DNA of 64,000 bases, taken from Ichthyophis bannanicus (lineage: Eukaryota; Chordata; Amphibia; Gymnophiona; Ichthyophiidae). Location: contig CM066033.1 in NCBI GenBank assembly GCA_033557465.1, positions 13,021,080-13,085,079 on the forward strand, in the 5' to 3' direction. The position numbers were made by a program, and so were the translations under genes. Shown here one piece after another: positions 10,342 to 21,362 of this stretch. Under the pieces are notes generated by a model. That model did not search any database. It was not told the DNA's origin and was given only the letters and a program-made list of their open reading frames with translations. Position 1 is the stretch's first letter, and each line of letters opens with the position of its first letter.

Positions 10342-12117
10342 ATGATTGCTGTCAAGCCTGCTCCGTGGGGACCCGTGTGTTTTCTATCGGGAATCTCTAT
10401 TATCATTGTGCTTCTTATCGAAGGTTTATATCCTGATGGACAATTGAGGGTGCTCATCCAAGGACAGAAGCAAAGCAATCAAACCGGATCCTATATGCCC
10501 CCGGTGGAACCAAGGGGGGGGCTTGACTTTTTTGAATCAGACTGATCCGACTGTACTTCGCAGCAAGCGGGGGTTGCCTTCAGAGAATTTATGGAAGATT
10601 ACGGTACTGGAGATTGTGCGTTTAATGAACATTACTGACTGTATTATATGTACTCCACTTCCCTTAAGTGTGCACACGACTCCAGTAGTAGTGCACCCTC
10701 TTACTTTGCATGAAATTATTAGTCCCAATCCTTGTATGGATAACCCCACTTACAATGCTTCCTGCTATGTTCCCACAGACTGTGCTGATACTTGGGCGGC
10801 TAATAATATGGGTGACCCTGTTCCCATGTTGGTATCCGTCCCAGAATCTATGAAGTTTTTATTGTGTTATGATATTGCTTCTTCTACCCCCTCCTCTCTT
10901 TCCAGTCGTTGTAACCTCACTTACTTCCCGATTGAGCGTAAGTATATAGTCCGAGCAGGAGCTTTATTGCCTCTCTGGTTGCCTTTCACCCATAATGCCT
11001 CTGCCTCCTTAAGGAATATTACTAGCACTATTAGGGTCATTTCATCAGCTAATTTTCAAGAATCTTCTGCTATTGCTGCTATTAAAATGAATCGTGGCTT
11101 TGAAGGGTCTATAATATATGATCAGCGCAGCTCTACTCATTTTAGTCCTTGGTTATCCTGTTATCTTCCAGCGTGCTCTTGGAGGATGAGTAAGTCAAAA
11201 ACTATGTATAATCATGCCTTTGAACATTTTCCATGGGATAAAGATACTCCATCAGCCCCTGCCTTGGCCGGACACTACTTTTTGTGTTCTGGGTTTTTAT
11301 ACCAATCTTTTAATCTTTCTCTGTTACCCTGTGTGGTGGTTAAAATAACTCCCTATTCTGCTTTAATTCCTCTTAATGTATCCCACCATAAACGGTTTAA
11401 GAGAAATGTTAATCCCTGGAAGCTTGAGGACCCAGAGGATGAAGCCATACAGGCTTCCTACCAATATATAAATTCTACTTATCCTTTGACTAAAACCCGA
11501 TTAGATGCACTCAGCTGGACCTCCTGGATCCCGATCTTTCAAACTCCTGCTATCACTGCTGAACTAGGTATGGCTATTAGACGCTTGCAGTGTCTGTTGC
11601 ATGTTCAGATGCGTTCTGTTACTGAATCTATTTCCAGGTTAGCTGAATCTTTGGAACAAAATACTCAAATGACACTACAAAATAGGAGGGCCTTGGATTT
11701 GCTTTTAGCTGCTGAGGGCGGGGCATGTACCTTTTTTAATGAAACTAGCTGTTGTACGGTGATCGCGAACCACACTGTTTTCGTATTAAATGCTATGAAA
11801 AAAATTAAAACCCTGTCAGATTTGAACTTGGCTGATTTCCAGGGAGGCCTGGACTTCGGCAATGTGTGTGTGGGGGGGGGGGGGTGGTTAAGTGGTTTCA
11901 GGGTTTAGGTGGGGGCTTCAAAGGATTACTTATTGCTTTGTTAATAGGTTGTGGTGTATTGCTTGTTTGCTGTTGTGTATTCTCATTTATTCTTGGCTGT
12001 TATCGCAAGGCCCTGCAGAGCTCTACTACCTTTATGTATTCCTATACTCCTGCTTTTACGGTGGCTGATGTACCTGAGCTGCCGCATACAGATGTTCCAT
12101 TAATAATGCCTGTTTAG
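10342..12117 (+). pseudogene. env: Provirus env, frame-broken
   Basis: It encodes the surface and transmembrane glycoproteins. The first segment has a hydrophobic signal-like stretch. The main segment, 10523-11908, has many N-glycosylation sequons, a furin-like basic site (KRFKR) near 11395, and a transmembrane subunit with an NRRALDLLL heptad and immunosuppressive-type motif. A cysteine motif follows that has seven residues before the CC pair, where six is usual. The membrane anchor and cytoplasmic tail (11890-12117) are in the first frame again. The breaks lie at a G8 run (10514-10521) and a G13 run (11872-11884). Confidence 0.85.
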
Positions 12118-12180
12118 TTATTTTGTAGTAGATTGTTAGGCTGTTCTTATAGTGGGCCTATGCAGGCCCAAAGCGGGGAT

Positions 12181-12589
12181 TGATAGGGAATAATAACGTT
12201 TAGTTTAAGTGCATATACAGGAGGCCTGGCACAAGGGAAATCAGAATCCTATATATGTGCCCTTTGTACATTTTGGTGTGGGTATGGAAAAGGAATGTGC
12301 TGTGCTAAGCTAAATTGATTGTTCTACTCAGAGATGACTTGTATTTGCATAGTTACTGATAAGCTACAGTGGGCCCCAGAAGATGGGTGGATGACGTATG
12401 AATATGTTTCTGATAATGTATAAAATACGGACAATCCCTCCACCCTATGGAATAAACTTGCATACTTTCCTTCTGTGTGGTCTGTGAGTTTTATTCCCCT
12501 GGATTCCAGCCAGCCGGAGCAGCACACCGCAAATGAGGGTTCGGGACTTTCCTGGCCTGGAGTGACCAACAAGAAGCAGACCCTTTACA
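12181..12589 (+). repeat. 3' LTR of provirus
   Basis: This 409-bp copy of the 5' LTR begins TGATAGGG and ends TTTACA. Differences from the 5' copy seen by eye are three transitions (near 12367, 12532 and 12550) and three one-base length changes. The purine-rich AAAGCGGGGAT just upstream is the best polypurine-tract candidate but has an interrupting C. Confidence 0.95.
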
Positions 12590-12594
12590 ACTAC
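12590..12594. repeat. Provirus target-site duplication, right
   Basis: ACTAC directly follows the terminal CA of the 3' LTR and pairs with 3448-3452. A 5-bp duplication is within the range known for retroviral integrases. Confidence 0.95.
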
Positions 12595-13809
12595 AACCAT
12601 ACCTGGAACAAGAACTACCTGAAGTGCAAGCAGGGTTCAGGAAAGGGCGAGGAACGAGAGACATCATTGCGGATGTGAGATGGATCCTTGAAAAGACTAA
12701 AGAATACCAAAAGGATATCTATTTGTGCTTTATCGACTATAGCAAGGCTTTTGACTGTGTAAACCATGAGAAACTCTGGGCCACATTAAGAAGCATGGGT
12801 ATACCAGAACACCTGATCATTCTCTTGCGCAATCTGAACACTGATCAAGAAGCAACAGTTCGAACGGAACAAGGAGAAACAGAATGGTTTAAAATAAGCA
12901 AAGGTGTAAGACAAGGCTGCATACTTTCCCCCTACCTGTTTAATTTATATGCAGAACAAATCATCAGAGAAGCAGGATTGTATGAAGACAACAGAGGTGT
13001 GAAGATTGGTGGAAGACTCATCAACAACCTTCGCTATGCTGATGATACCACATTACTGGCTGAAAGTGAAGATGATCTGAAACATTTGTTCTCACAATCA
13101 AAGAACATAGTCTCAAAATGGGCCTGCACCTTAATGTAAAGAAGACAAAGATCATGACAACTGGCATAATCAACAGGTTCATCGTTGAAGGAGAAGAAAT
13201 TGAAATTGTGAACAACTTTAACCTACTTGGATCAACTATCAATAAAGAAGCAACAAGCAGTCAAGAAATCAGACGATGCATTGCTCTTGGCAGAATGGCT
13301 TTGAAAGACCTAGATAAGATTCTCAAGAGCAGAGATGTCTCTCTCCATACAAAGATTCGACTTGTTCAAGCCACGGTATTTTCAATAACATCATATGGAT
13401 GTGAAAGCTGGACAGTAAAAAAGATAGACAGGAAGAAAACTGATGCCTTTGAATTATGGTGCTGGCGGCGAATGTTGTGTATACCATGGACTGCCCGAAG
13501 AACAAACCAGTTGGTACTAGAAGAGATCAAACCTAAGCTTTCTTTAGAAGCTCAGATGACAAGACTTCGACTTTCATACTTTGGACACATCATGCGAAGA
13601 GAGAGATCATTAGAGAAAGACATTATGCTTGGCAAGATAGAAGGTCAACGCAAAAGAGGAAGGCCAGCAATGAGATGGATCGATACAATAACAGCAGCTA
13701 CGGGTACCAGTCTGTCAACAATGAGCCGCCTGACTGAAGACCGAACACAATTTAGGATAGCTATCCAGAGGGTCGCCATGAGTCGACTTCGACTCGATGG
13801 CACTTAACA
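12595..13809 (+). pseudogene. BovB ORF, RT C-terminal half
   Basis: This continues the frame interrupted at 3452. It holds QAGFRKGRGT, the DYSKAFDCV aspartate block, GVRQGCILSP and the catalytic YADD at 13035-13046. A frameshift near 13085-13135 moves the rest, from LNVKKTKIM, into the next frame, which then runs cleanly to the stop at about 13807. The C-terminal domain is complete to the typical BovB end. The frameshift and the upstream TAA mean this copy cannot make a full protein. Confidence 0.85.
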
Positions 13810-13815
13810 ACAACA

Positions 13816-16049
13816 AGAGGTCTTAGGTGTCTTAGTGTCCGTATCTTATTGTAGATGGATTTTGTAGCATTCTTTATGTGTTCTTTGAAGTTGAACTGTT
13901 GGTCTATTGTGACACCCAGGTATCGTACCTCCGATTTACATGGAAGTTCTGCATCTCGCACCTTCAGTGAGGTGGGGGGAGAGAAATTCTTGTTCTTGGT
14001 TATGAATAGGACTTCGGTTTTCTTAAAGTTTATGTGTAGATTCTGAGAAGAGAGCCAGTCAGTGCTTGTGTTGAAACACTCTACTAGTGAGGAGAGGTCA
14101 GGTTGCATGATTTTGATTGCGGTGAAAATTAATACATCATCTGCATAGATCAAACTGGATATATTAAATGATCTGATGATCTCACAAATCGGTTGCATAT
14201 ATATATTGAAACGTAGAGCAGATAGGGAGGATCCTTGGGGTACTTCCTGTTGCTGATGGAAAGTTGCTGATGGAAAGGTTCAGATGTTGAGGATCCTATA
14301 CGTACATGTTGCCAACGGTTTGCTAGATATGATTTGCACCATTCCCAGGCCAGACCCTGAATTCCCTTTTCCTGAAGGCGGTAGAGGAGTTGCTCGTGAT
14401 TAACAGAGTCAAATGCTGCCGCAATATCAAGGAAAATGAGTACAAACCCATTTTCGATTTTTTCAATTCCTCTAGATATGGTGTTAGCAAAGTGAGAAGC
14501 GTCTCTACACCGTGGGATTCTCAGAACCCATGTTGGCAAGGATCCAAAGGGGCTTATATGTCTATGTGTTGCTGAAGTTGTATTTGAACCACCTTCTCAA
14601 TGAGCTTAGCTAGAAGGGGTATGCTTGAGATCGGGCGATAAGAGTCTGTTTTTGTTGGGTCAAGTTTGTTGTTTTTCAGGAGGGGGCGTATGGAAGTTTG
14701 CTTGAGGATTGTTGGGAATGATCCCGCTGCAAAGGAGAGCTTCATGATGTATACTAGAGTGGGGCTGAGTCTGCTCGCATCGTTCTGATCCAGTGAGCAG
14801 GACAAGGGTCATTTGGGGCTGTAGTGGTATTGATAGAGGCAATAAGGTCAGCAATGTATTTCTCTGCTGGGGGAGTAAAGTTGGATAGCGGTGGCTATAC
14901 ATTAGGAAGGTAGTTGGGTGTGGGACTCGGCGCCAAATTTGTTTTAATGATTTTAGATTGCAGGTACTCGGCATAGGGTTGAGGTTGTATTGATATTGTC
15001 TGATTGGATGACGGTGTCTTGGTTAAGGATTTAGCAATGCTAAAGAGGTCTCGTGGTTTATTTAATGAGCGGAGGAGGAGTTCCGTGTGGTGTTCTCTCA
15101 TTTTTTCAGCTATTTTCTCACGGTGTTGTTTTAATGTGGTCTTCGTAGGTCATTTGGTCTACTGCAGAACAGATCTGTGCCATTTTCTTTCTTGTTTTCT
15201 TAGGAGTTTGAAGGGATAATCTTAGATCTGTTGAGAACCAAGGGCTGGCTTTCTATTTCTTGGTGATCTGATGGATGCTGGTAGTTTGCTTGAGGAAGGC
15301 AGCTGCGAGAAGGACTTTAGGGTGGAATTCCATTTGATAATCATATCATCGAGGTTTTGAGCTGGTTGACAGAGTACTGGCAGAGCTCTGTTGATGAAGT
15401 CATCTCTGTCCAGGGCTTTGAATTGTGATGTCAATCCTGAGGAGGCTGTATTTGTTTGGCTGGTTGGAGCTTGATTTTGTTGATGCGGGATTTGGAAGAA
15501 TATTAGGCTGTGGTCAGACCATGGGACAGGAGTAGATGACAGGTTCATATTGTTGCTTGATACTGATTGGGTAGCAAATATGAGATCAAGAGCATTTCCT
15601 TTGAGGTGTGTGGGAGAGTTCACTATCTGTGAATAACCAAGGTCAGTCATGGCATCAAGGAGCATGTTAGCGTAGGTGGGTTGTAGTGATGCAAGGTTAA
15701 AATCACCGATCAACCAGTTATGTTTATGTGGGCATCCGGGGTTGCAGGCAAGCTCTATTATGTTAGATAGATCTTCTGGGGGTGAAGAAGGAGCTCTGTA
15801 GAGGAGATTTATAATGATGTGCTTATTGGCCACAGAGACTGTGTCCATGTGCGTGAGACTCCTAGAGGATAATAGTTGGAATTGGAGATTAGATCTTGAC
15901 AGAATGAAGACTCCACCTTCTTTTCGATTAGTTCTGTGGCAGGTATGTATTGAGTAATCGGGGGGGATGAGTTGATTTATGAGGACAGAGTCTGAGTCAG
16001 ATAGCCAAGATTCTGTAACCATAAGAATGTCTAAATTCAAATTAGTACT
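13816..16049 (-). mobile_element. L2-clade LINE, minus strand, 3' end lost
   Basis: On the minus strand it carries the endonuclease, linker and RT of an L2-type LINE. The end is cut at about 13816 in the RT thumb region by the BovB 3' end. Frames are broken in several places from 15101 to 13820. Its 5' side joins five promoter-like monomers at 16050 with no ORF1 and no first endonuclease strand. Confidence 0.85.
13820..15101 (-). pseudogene. L2 reverse transcriptase remains
   Basis: Fragments in order on the minus strand are ELLLRSLNKPRDLF (linker), DSYRPISSIPLLAKLIEK, FLDIAAAFDSVNHEQL (first catalytic aspartate), a damaged QGS region, and YADDVLIF (catalytic DD) near 14150. VRYLGVTIDQ follows and then thumb sequence. 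At least four frame changes separate them. Order and motifs are those of L2-clade RT. Confidence 0.85.
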
Positions 16050-16121
16050 AGCCTCTCTCCTCTCCTCCTCAGCTCCGTGCTCCCCGAGCCGGGTAGAGCA
16101 CACCTGGGCAGGAGCCGCCAT
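15222..16121 (-). pseudogene. Monomer-L2 endonuclease fusion ORF, 299 aa
   Basis: The start ATG at 16121-16119 lies inside the most downstream 160-bp monomer in a strong context (GAGATGGCGG). About 24 monomer-encoded residues are followed, in frame, by LINE endonuclease from ILMVTESWLS. GDFNLASLQP, NSPTHLKGNALDLIF and a WSDHSLI block follow, so E, D/N and SDH motifs are present. The first endonuclease strand (NARS) is missing, which makes nuclease activity doubtful. The ORF ends in the linker before RT. The join may be a deletion or template jump rather than a designed fusion. Confidence 0.6.
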
Positions 16122-16839
16122 CTCCCCTGCTCAGGAGCCTCCAGCCCAATCGGGGCTGTGGGAGGCGGAGCCAACGAACGATCTTAAAAGAAGCCGCCGT
16201 CCAGCAGCCAGCCTCTCTCCTCTCCTCCTCAGCTCCGTGCTCCCCGAGCCGGGTAGAGCACACCTAGGCAGGAGCCGCCATCTCCCCTGCTCAGGAGCCT
16301 CCAGCCCAATCGGGGCTGTGGGAGGCGGAGCCAACGAACGATCTTAAAAGAAGCCGCCGTCCAGCAGCCAGCCTCTCTCCTCTCCTCTTCAGCTCTGTGC
16401 TCCCCGAGCCGGGTAGAGCACACCTGGGCAGGAGCCACCATCTCCCCTGCTCAGGAGCCTCCAACCCAATCAGGGCTGTGGGAGGCGGAGCCAACGAATG
16501 ATCTTAAAAGAAGCCGCCGTCCGGCAGCCAGCCTCTCTCCTCTCCTCCTCAGCTCCGTGCTCCCCGAGCCGGGTAGAGCACACCTGGGCAGGAGCCGCCA
16601 TCTCCCCTTCTCAGGAGCCTCCAGCCCAATCAGGGCTGTGGGAGGCGGAGCCAATGAACGATCTTAAAAGAAGCCGCCGTCCAGCAGCCAGCCTCTCTCC
16701 TCTTCTCCTCAGCTCCGTGCTCCCCGAGCTGGGTAGAGCACACCTGGGCAGGAGCCGCCATCTCCCCTGCTCAGGAGCCTCCAGCCCAATCAGGGCTGTG
16801 GGAGGCGGAGCCAATGAAAGATCTTAAAAGAAGCCGCCA
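16050..16839 (-). promoter_or_regulatory. Five 160-bp promoter-like monomers
   Basis: Units begin at 16050, 16210, 16370, 16530 and 16690, a period of exactly 160 bp, with only a few differences between them. Read on the minus strand each has TTTTAAGAT, a CCAAT box (CATTGGCT), a GC box (CCGCCTCCC) and GAGATGGCGGCTCC, an ATG in good context. The array lies between the GC-rich head and LINE coding sequence, as monomer promoters of some L1 families do. The promoter role is inferred, but the periodicity and boxes are directly visible. Confidence 0.7.
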
Positions 16840-16905
16840 TCAGGCGGGCCCGCGCCTGAGGGCCTCGCCAGAGGGCCCTTTGGCGCGGCCCTTAGGCGAA
16901 GGCCC
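16840..16905 (-). repeat. GC-rich head module shared with 74-160
   Basis: Reverse-complemented, this segment reads GCGCCAAAGGGCCCTCTGGC and onward, almost the same as the head at 74-135. It lies directly between the minus-strand monomers and the 5' region of the plus-strand L2, so it is the 5' tip of the minus element. Confidence 0.7.
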
Positions 16906-17296
16906 CACCAGTGAAGCAACAGTCTGATCCGCACTGGAGGACAGCGATCACCACACCCCACCACTGAACTCAGACACCGTCGAATCTCCATCGGATACAG
17001 AGTGCCACCACACGGTCACAAACCTACAGCTACAGCCCGAAACCTTAAGACCTAGCACAATGTGCATGCTTTACTCACAGGTACCTGAACACTCTGCTGC
17101 TATTTTCTGAATGCTTTCTCTTTATCAAGTTGCTGTTAACATGACCATGTCGCTGCTATCTGCTGCGTGCTCTTTTTTACCCGAATTGCTGTAAAGAATT
17201 GACACATTACCACTTCCAACTGGCATACTGTTACAAGTACCCTAGCTAATCTGCTATACTGTATCACTTTCAACTTGAATACTGTTAGAACTACCC

Positions 17297-18845
17297 TTGC
17301 TACGCTGCTATACAAAAACAGAGCAACACTTCCAGACAGGCACCATGTTCCCACCCACAGCATCAGCTTCACTACATACCCTTGTAGCTTGTTACTTGCT
17401 ACTTGCCCTCACTCACCATTCCCAAGCCCTTACCTATAACTCAATCCCTGTCCTACATGCCTCATGTAGGAGACATCACTTGCCTCCCCGCCCGCAACCT
17501 GAAAGACAGGGCCAAACCTTATATACCCATCTCATCTACGTCGCCATCCAACAGACCCAACCTCCTAAACCGGCGACACACGCCCCCCCCCCCCCCCACA
17601 ACCTGAAGTGCGCACTCATCAACGCCCGTTCCATCCACAAGAAATGGCCTGCAATTACCAATGTACTAGCCGAACATAATCTCAACATCCTATGCATCAC
17701 AGAGACATGGATGTCTACATCAGACTCTGTCCTCCTCCATCAACACGTCCCCCCTAATTTTGCCATACACTCTTGTCACAGGACTGACCGAACTGGAGGT
17801 GGAGCAATCATCCTCACTAAGGAGAGCTTACAATTCCAACCAATCACTTCCAACAGTACCCCCCATCTCGATTATCTATCCATAGCTAACAAGTACCACA
17901 CTATCAACCTGATATATAGAGCACCTTCCCCAATACCAGACGACCTATCAGCAATTGTTGACCTTGCATGTAACCCCTGCAAAACCCGTAACAGCGAACT
18001 GGTTGTTAGGGGACTTTAACCTCCCTGCCCTGCAAGACACCCAAGCCAAGGCCTTCCTTGATGCCCTCAAAGCACTGGGATACACCCAACTAGTTAACTC
18101 CCCCACGCATATCAAGGGAAACTCACTAGACTTGATATTTGCTCCTCAAATAGCTGACTACCCCTCCCACAAGTTCAATCTATCGCTGAGCTCAGTACCA
18201 TGGTCTGACCATAGACTGATCAGATTCTTGCTGCCGTCCCTTCATGGAACGAACTATCCCACTACCCCAACCGATGACACCATCCCTACTCATATACGTT
18301 ACCGCCCATTCAATGAGCAGGAGATCATTGAGAAAGCACACCCCCTCCTTGAACCACCCGAACTCAACCTCGACGACATGATAATATTATGGAACAAGTG
18401 CCTCAATGCAAAAAGTGACGCCCCACCTACCAAAAATAATTACAGCGGTAGAAAGAAAGCACCCTGGTATTCACCTGAACTTACAGCGTCCCTTCGACGG
18501 TTGCGCCAACTTGAAAAACGATGGCGCAGATCAAGAACAACTGAGAGCCTGGAGGCCTACAACGCCCACCTCGATGAACATAGAACAGCAGTTTCCACAA
18601 GAATGAAACACCACCACTCAGAAGTATTACTGAGAGCCATAAACAAACCGCAAGAGCTTTTCAGTCTGGTCAAAAATTTAGCTAATGATCCTTCCCCTAA
18701 CCAAACAAACCTACCTGACCCTCAGGAATACACGGACTATCTACGCTCAAAGTCGAGCCAACCCGTTACCCCTGTAAGCAATCACCACCCAGAAGAACCG
18801 ACACTGCTATCTTCCTACACTCTCCCCCTCCAAATGAGACAGTAG
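17297..18845 (+). pseudogene. L2 endonuclease and linker
   Basis: The open frame from 17297 has a hydrophobic, threonine-rich N-terminus. The endonuclease motifs follow: ALINARSIHKKW, ILCITETWM and GGGAIILTKES. A C15 run at 17583-17597 lies just before the endonuclease. Around 17980 the frame shifts, and the rest (NWLLGDFNLPALQ, GNSLDLIFAPQ, VPWSDHRLI) continues to 18845 with the L2 linker (LLRAINKPQELF). All nuclease motifs are present across two frames. No separate ORF1 is visible. Confidence 0.8.
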
Positions 18846-19864
18846 ATGACCATTGCATTCTCACCTCCTTCTCCCCTCCAACAGCAAGGGAGATCCAAAA
18901 TACCATCACATGCATAAACACCACTACGGCACCAAGTGACCCGTGCCCGGCACACTGGGTAAAAGCGCTAAAATCAGACCTCAGCCCTTTCCTCTCCAAA
19001 CTAATAGAAACATCCTTCACGTCTGGGATATTTCCACAGGACCTGAAACAACCTCTATAAAGCCGCTACTGAAGAACAAAAAACTTGACCCTACAAAAAT
19101 GGATTCATACAGGCCAATATCGAGCATCCCGCTCCTAGCTAAAATTATGGAAAAAAACAGTCCAACAGCAACTGACACATCATATCAAAAACAATGCTCC
19201 TCTCGATTACTGTCAGCATGGATTCAGAGCGTCTCATGGAGTGGATACCCTACTTACTACATTATTCAACACCCTTACCACCGGACTCGATAACATCAGA
19301 CAGGATTTTCGCCCTCATCTTCCTGGACATCGCAGCCCGCCTTCGACTCAGTTGACCACAAGATACTCCTATCTCGCCTTGCTGAGAAGGGCATCCGAGG
19401 CAATGCTCTAGCATGGTGCGCCTTATACCTGAGTAACAGATGGCAACATGTCCGCTCCGGCCTCTCTTTATCAGACCCTTTTCAGCAAGAAAAAGGCATC
19501 CCACAAGGGTCATCCCTCTCAGCCCTCTTATTCAATATCTACATGCAACCCATCTGCAGCCTCATCTGGTCATTCAACATAAACTGCCTAGTATATGCTG
19601 ACGATGTCCTAATGTTCACCCCAATAGACACTGACCATCGAAACCTCGACCAGCTCTCTTCCTGCTTCAACGCCGTCTCGGAATGGCTACACACCCAAAT
19701 GCTCCGAATAAATCTAAAAAAGACAGACGTCCTATTCATCGGAAGAGACCAGTCGTTCACCCCCCCCTCCATCAATCAAGGTGGGCAACGCAGAACTCAT
19801 CTCCAAGACAACGATCAGATACCTAGGAGTAACACTGGATCAGCGCCTGGACATGCATGCCCAC
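18846..19864 (+). pseudogene. L2 reverse transcriptase, first part
   Basis: Fragments are DSYRPISSIPLLAKIMEK, a damaged block around FLDIAA, QGSSLSALLFNIYMQPIC and VYADDVLMF with the catalytic DD near 19600. They lie in three frames. The coding region stops at DMHAH where the LTR-like insert begins, and resumes at 21436. Confidence 0.8.
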
Positions 19865-19980
19865 TGTGATAAGGAAGCTTATCATAGTTCAGGAAGGAGC
19901 TATAGTAGAGGTGAAGTGACTCTGAACAAGCAACCTGTCTGTTCTGGTAGAAATAATAAAACAGAATATTTCCATAAAAG

Positions 19981-20000
19981 ACTAACAGTCCCAGAATGCA
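19981..20000 (+). promoter_or_regulatory. ZNF143/Staf-like motif 1
   Basis: ACTAACAGTCCCAGAATGCA resembles the known ZNF143 (SBS) consensus ACTACAATTCCCAGAATGC, with a shift in the left half. Similarity only. Confidence 0.3.
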
Positions 20001-21343
20001 CCAGGTTTCCAACAGCCATTAGAAGAGCTGAAGTGGGGAAACGTGTGTTCAATCAGGAGGGCTATGAGGTAATCCCAAGCACTCATCTCGAAGGCAGGGC
20101 TTGATTCAGCACAGCTGTGCTGTGCTAGGGTGGAGCATTCATCAAGCAGAATAAAAGTAAAGCTTATTCTACAGAGAATCATCTTGAGGATCATGATCCT
20201 GAGGATCAGAAGCATCCTGACCATCATCCTGATAATCTGCAGAAGCCAGAGCGGACGGACAGAGAGAGCAAGAAACACACTTTGGAAGAAAGAAGAGAAA
20301 AGCATTTGGGAGGTCTAAAGGAGTCCATAGCAGTATGTATACTGGGAGGCATTCCAGAGGCAAGCATACACCATTGGACTGGGGAAAGCCAGAGGAGTGG
20401 GGCTGCAGAGCCAGGAATCCCCGGACGGCACCTGTGAGGGAGACGGTTGCACTTGGAAGGGACCCTAAGACCAGTGCCAGAAGGTATGTGAAGAGAGATC
20501 CAGTGTCCAGGGATCTTGATTGGAAGGCTGGACATAAGAACTGGACTACATACTGGCCAGGATATTTAGAGAGGATCTCTAACAGCAATGGAAGCTCAGG
20601 TATGAACACTGATCTATGTCCTAGCTTTTCACTTGGAAGACAGCAGGGAAACAAGTATTGTCCTGAGAGTGCTCCATTGAGAAATTCCTCTGTGCCAATC
20701 CATGATATGGAACCTATGATAGTTGAAGAAGGGGGAGATGTTGTAAATGAGGGCTGTGAATACATGGATTGCTCTCTGTCTAAACTTCTGTGGTAATATG
20801 CTGTTACAAATACAACAACCATCACAAAGAAATATAAACTTGTTCTTTGATCTACTCAGAAAAGCTTCTGAGTAGGATTTGAGCCCACACAATAGAAAGT
20901 AAGATAAGCCAGTTAAGGGGTTTCAGCTGGGTAATTGCTAGCAATTGAGCCTTGCCTAATTGCCTGTGAGTTCTGAAGGGACACTTCTGAGTCTGTGTGT
21001 GAAGATACAAGAAGTTAACCCTGAAAAGAACAGTTTTTCCCTACTTTGTGGGTTTTGTTTGTTGTTTGAAGCACTGCTAAGAAGATATTAGTAGGAGCCT
21101 ACAGAAAGACCTTTCTGTGTCCATCAAGGTCTTTATTCTTTGATTTGATTGCCTAACAAGTTCAGCTGTTGTTTTCCTGATTTGTTTTTCTAAGTATAAC
21201 ACTGAAAGCAAGTATCCTGTTTTATGTGCTACCAAGTATATCTGTGTTGGGAGAAATAACCCCATAAATAAAATATCTTCTTTGCTTTACACTCGAGCAA
21301 GCACAACTAATTTATTGTGAACGGCTGAGTCTGGTATGAATGG

Positions 21344-21362
21344 ACTACATTTCCCACAATCC
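21344..21362 (+). promoter_or_regulatory. ZNF143/Staf-like motif 2
   Basis: ACTACATTTCCCACAATCC is a close match to the ZNF143 (SBS) consensus ACTACAATTCCCAGAATGC. It lies near the 3' end of the LTR-like insert, about 75 bp after the AATAAA signal. Confidence 0.4.

Larger units (their letters stand above)
3453..12589 (+). mobile_element. Endogenous gammaretrovirus-like provirus, defective
   Basis: It is a full-length 9.1-kb provirus: 5' LTR, primer site, gag, protease, RT-RNase H, integrase, env, 3' LTR. By eye the LTRs differ by three substitutions and three single-base indels over about 408 bp, so the insertion is fairly young. All genes have frame breaks or stops, and pol carries a 418-bp BovB insert. 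Class features are an MGQ Gag start, one CCHC knuckle, a PPPPY late motif and a gamma-type transmembrane subunit. That supports a class I (gamma/epsilon-like) element. The exact genus cannot be fixed without phylogeny. Confidence 0.9.
1760..13815 (+). mobile_element. BovB/RTE-clade LINE, split by a provirus
   Basis: The two halves, about 1760-3452 and 12595-13815, become one continuous reading frame when the provirus and one ACTAC duplicate are set aside. The C-terminal signature (CIPWTARRTNQ, SYFGHIMRRE, GKIEGQRKRGRPAMRW) and the 3' end CACTTAACAACAACAAG are those of BovB-type RTE LINEs. The left flank is CR1 ORF1 and the right flank is L2 RT, so the locus is not a single clean insertion into one older element. 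I found no target duplication for it. Confidence 0.85.

Noticed and set aside
11866..11890. Programmed ribosomal frameshift in env
   Set aside because: A G13 run is not a known slippery site, and env is not normally frameshifted. An assembly or mutational length change is simpler.
16069..16827. A ladder of 64-122-aa ORFs
   Set aside because: They are the same peptide repeated by the 160-bp monomers. Only the one that fuses to the endonuclease is worth noting.
16050..16839. Possible CRISPR-like array
   Set aside because: The units are 160 bp and contiguous with no spacers, in a vertebrate genome.
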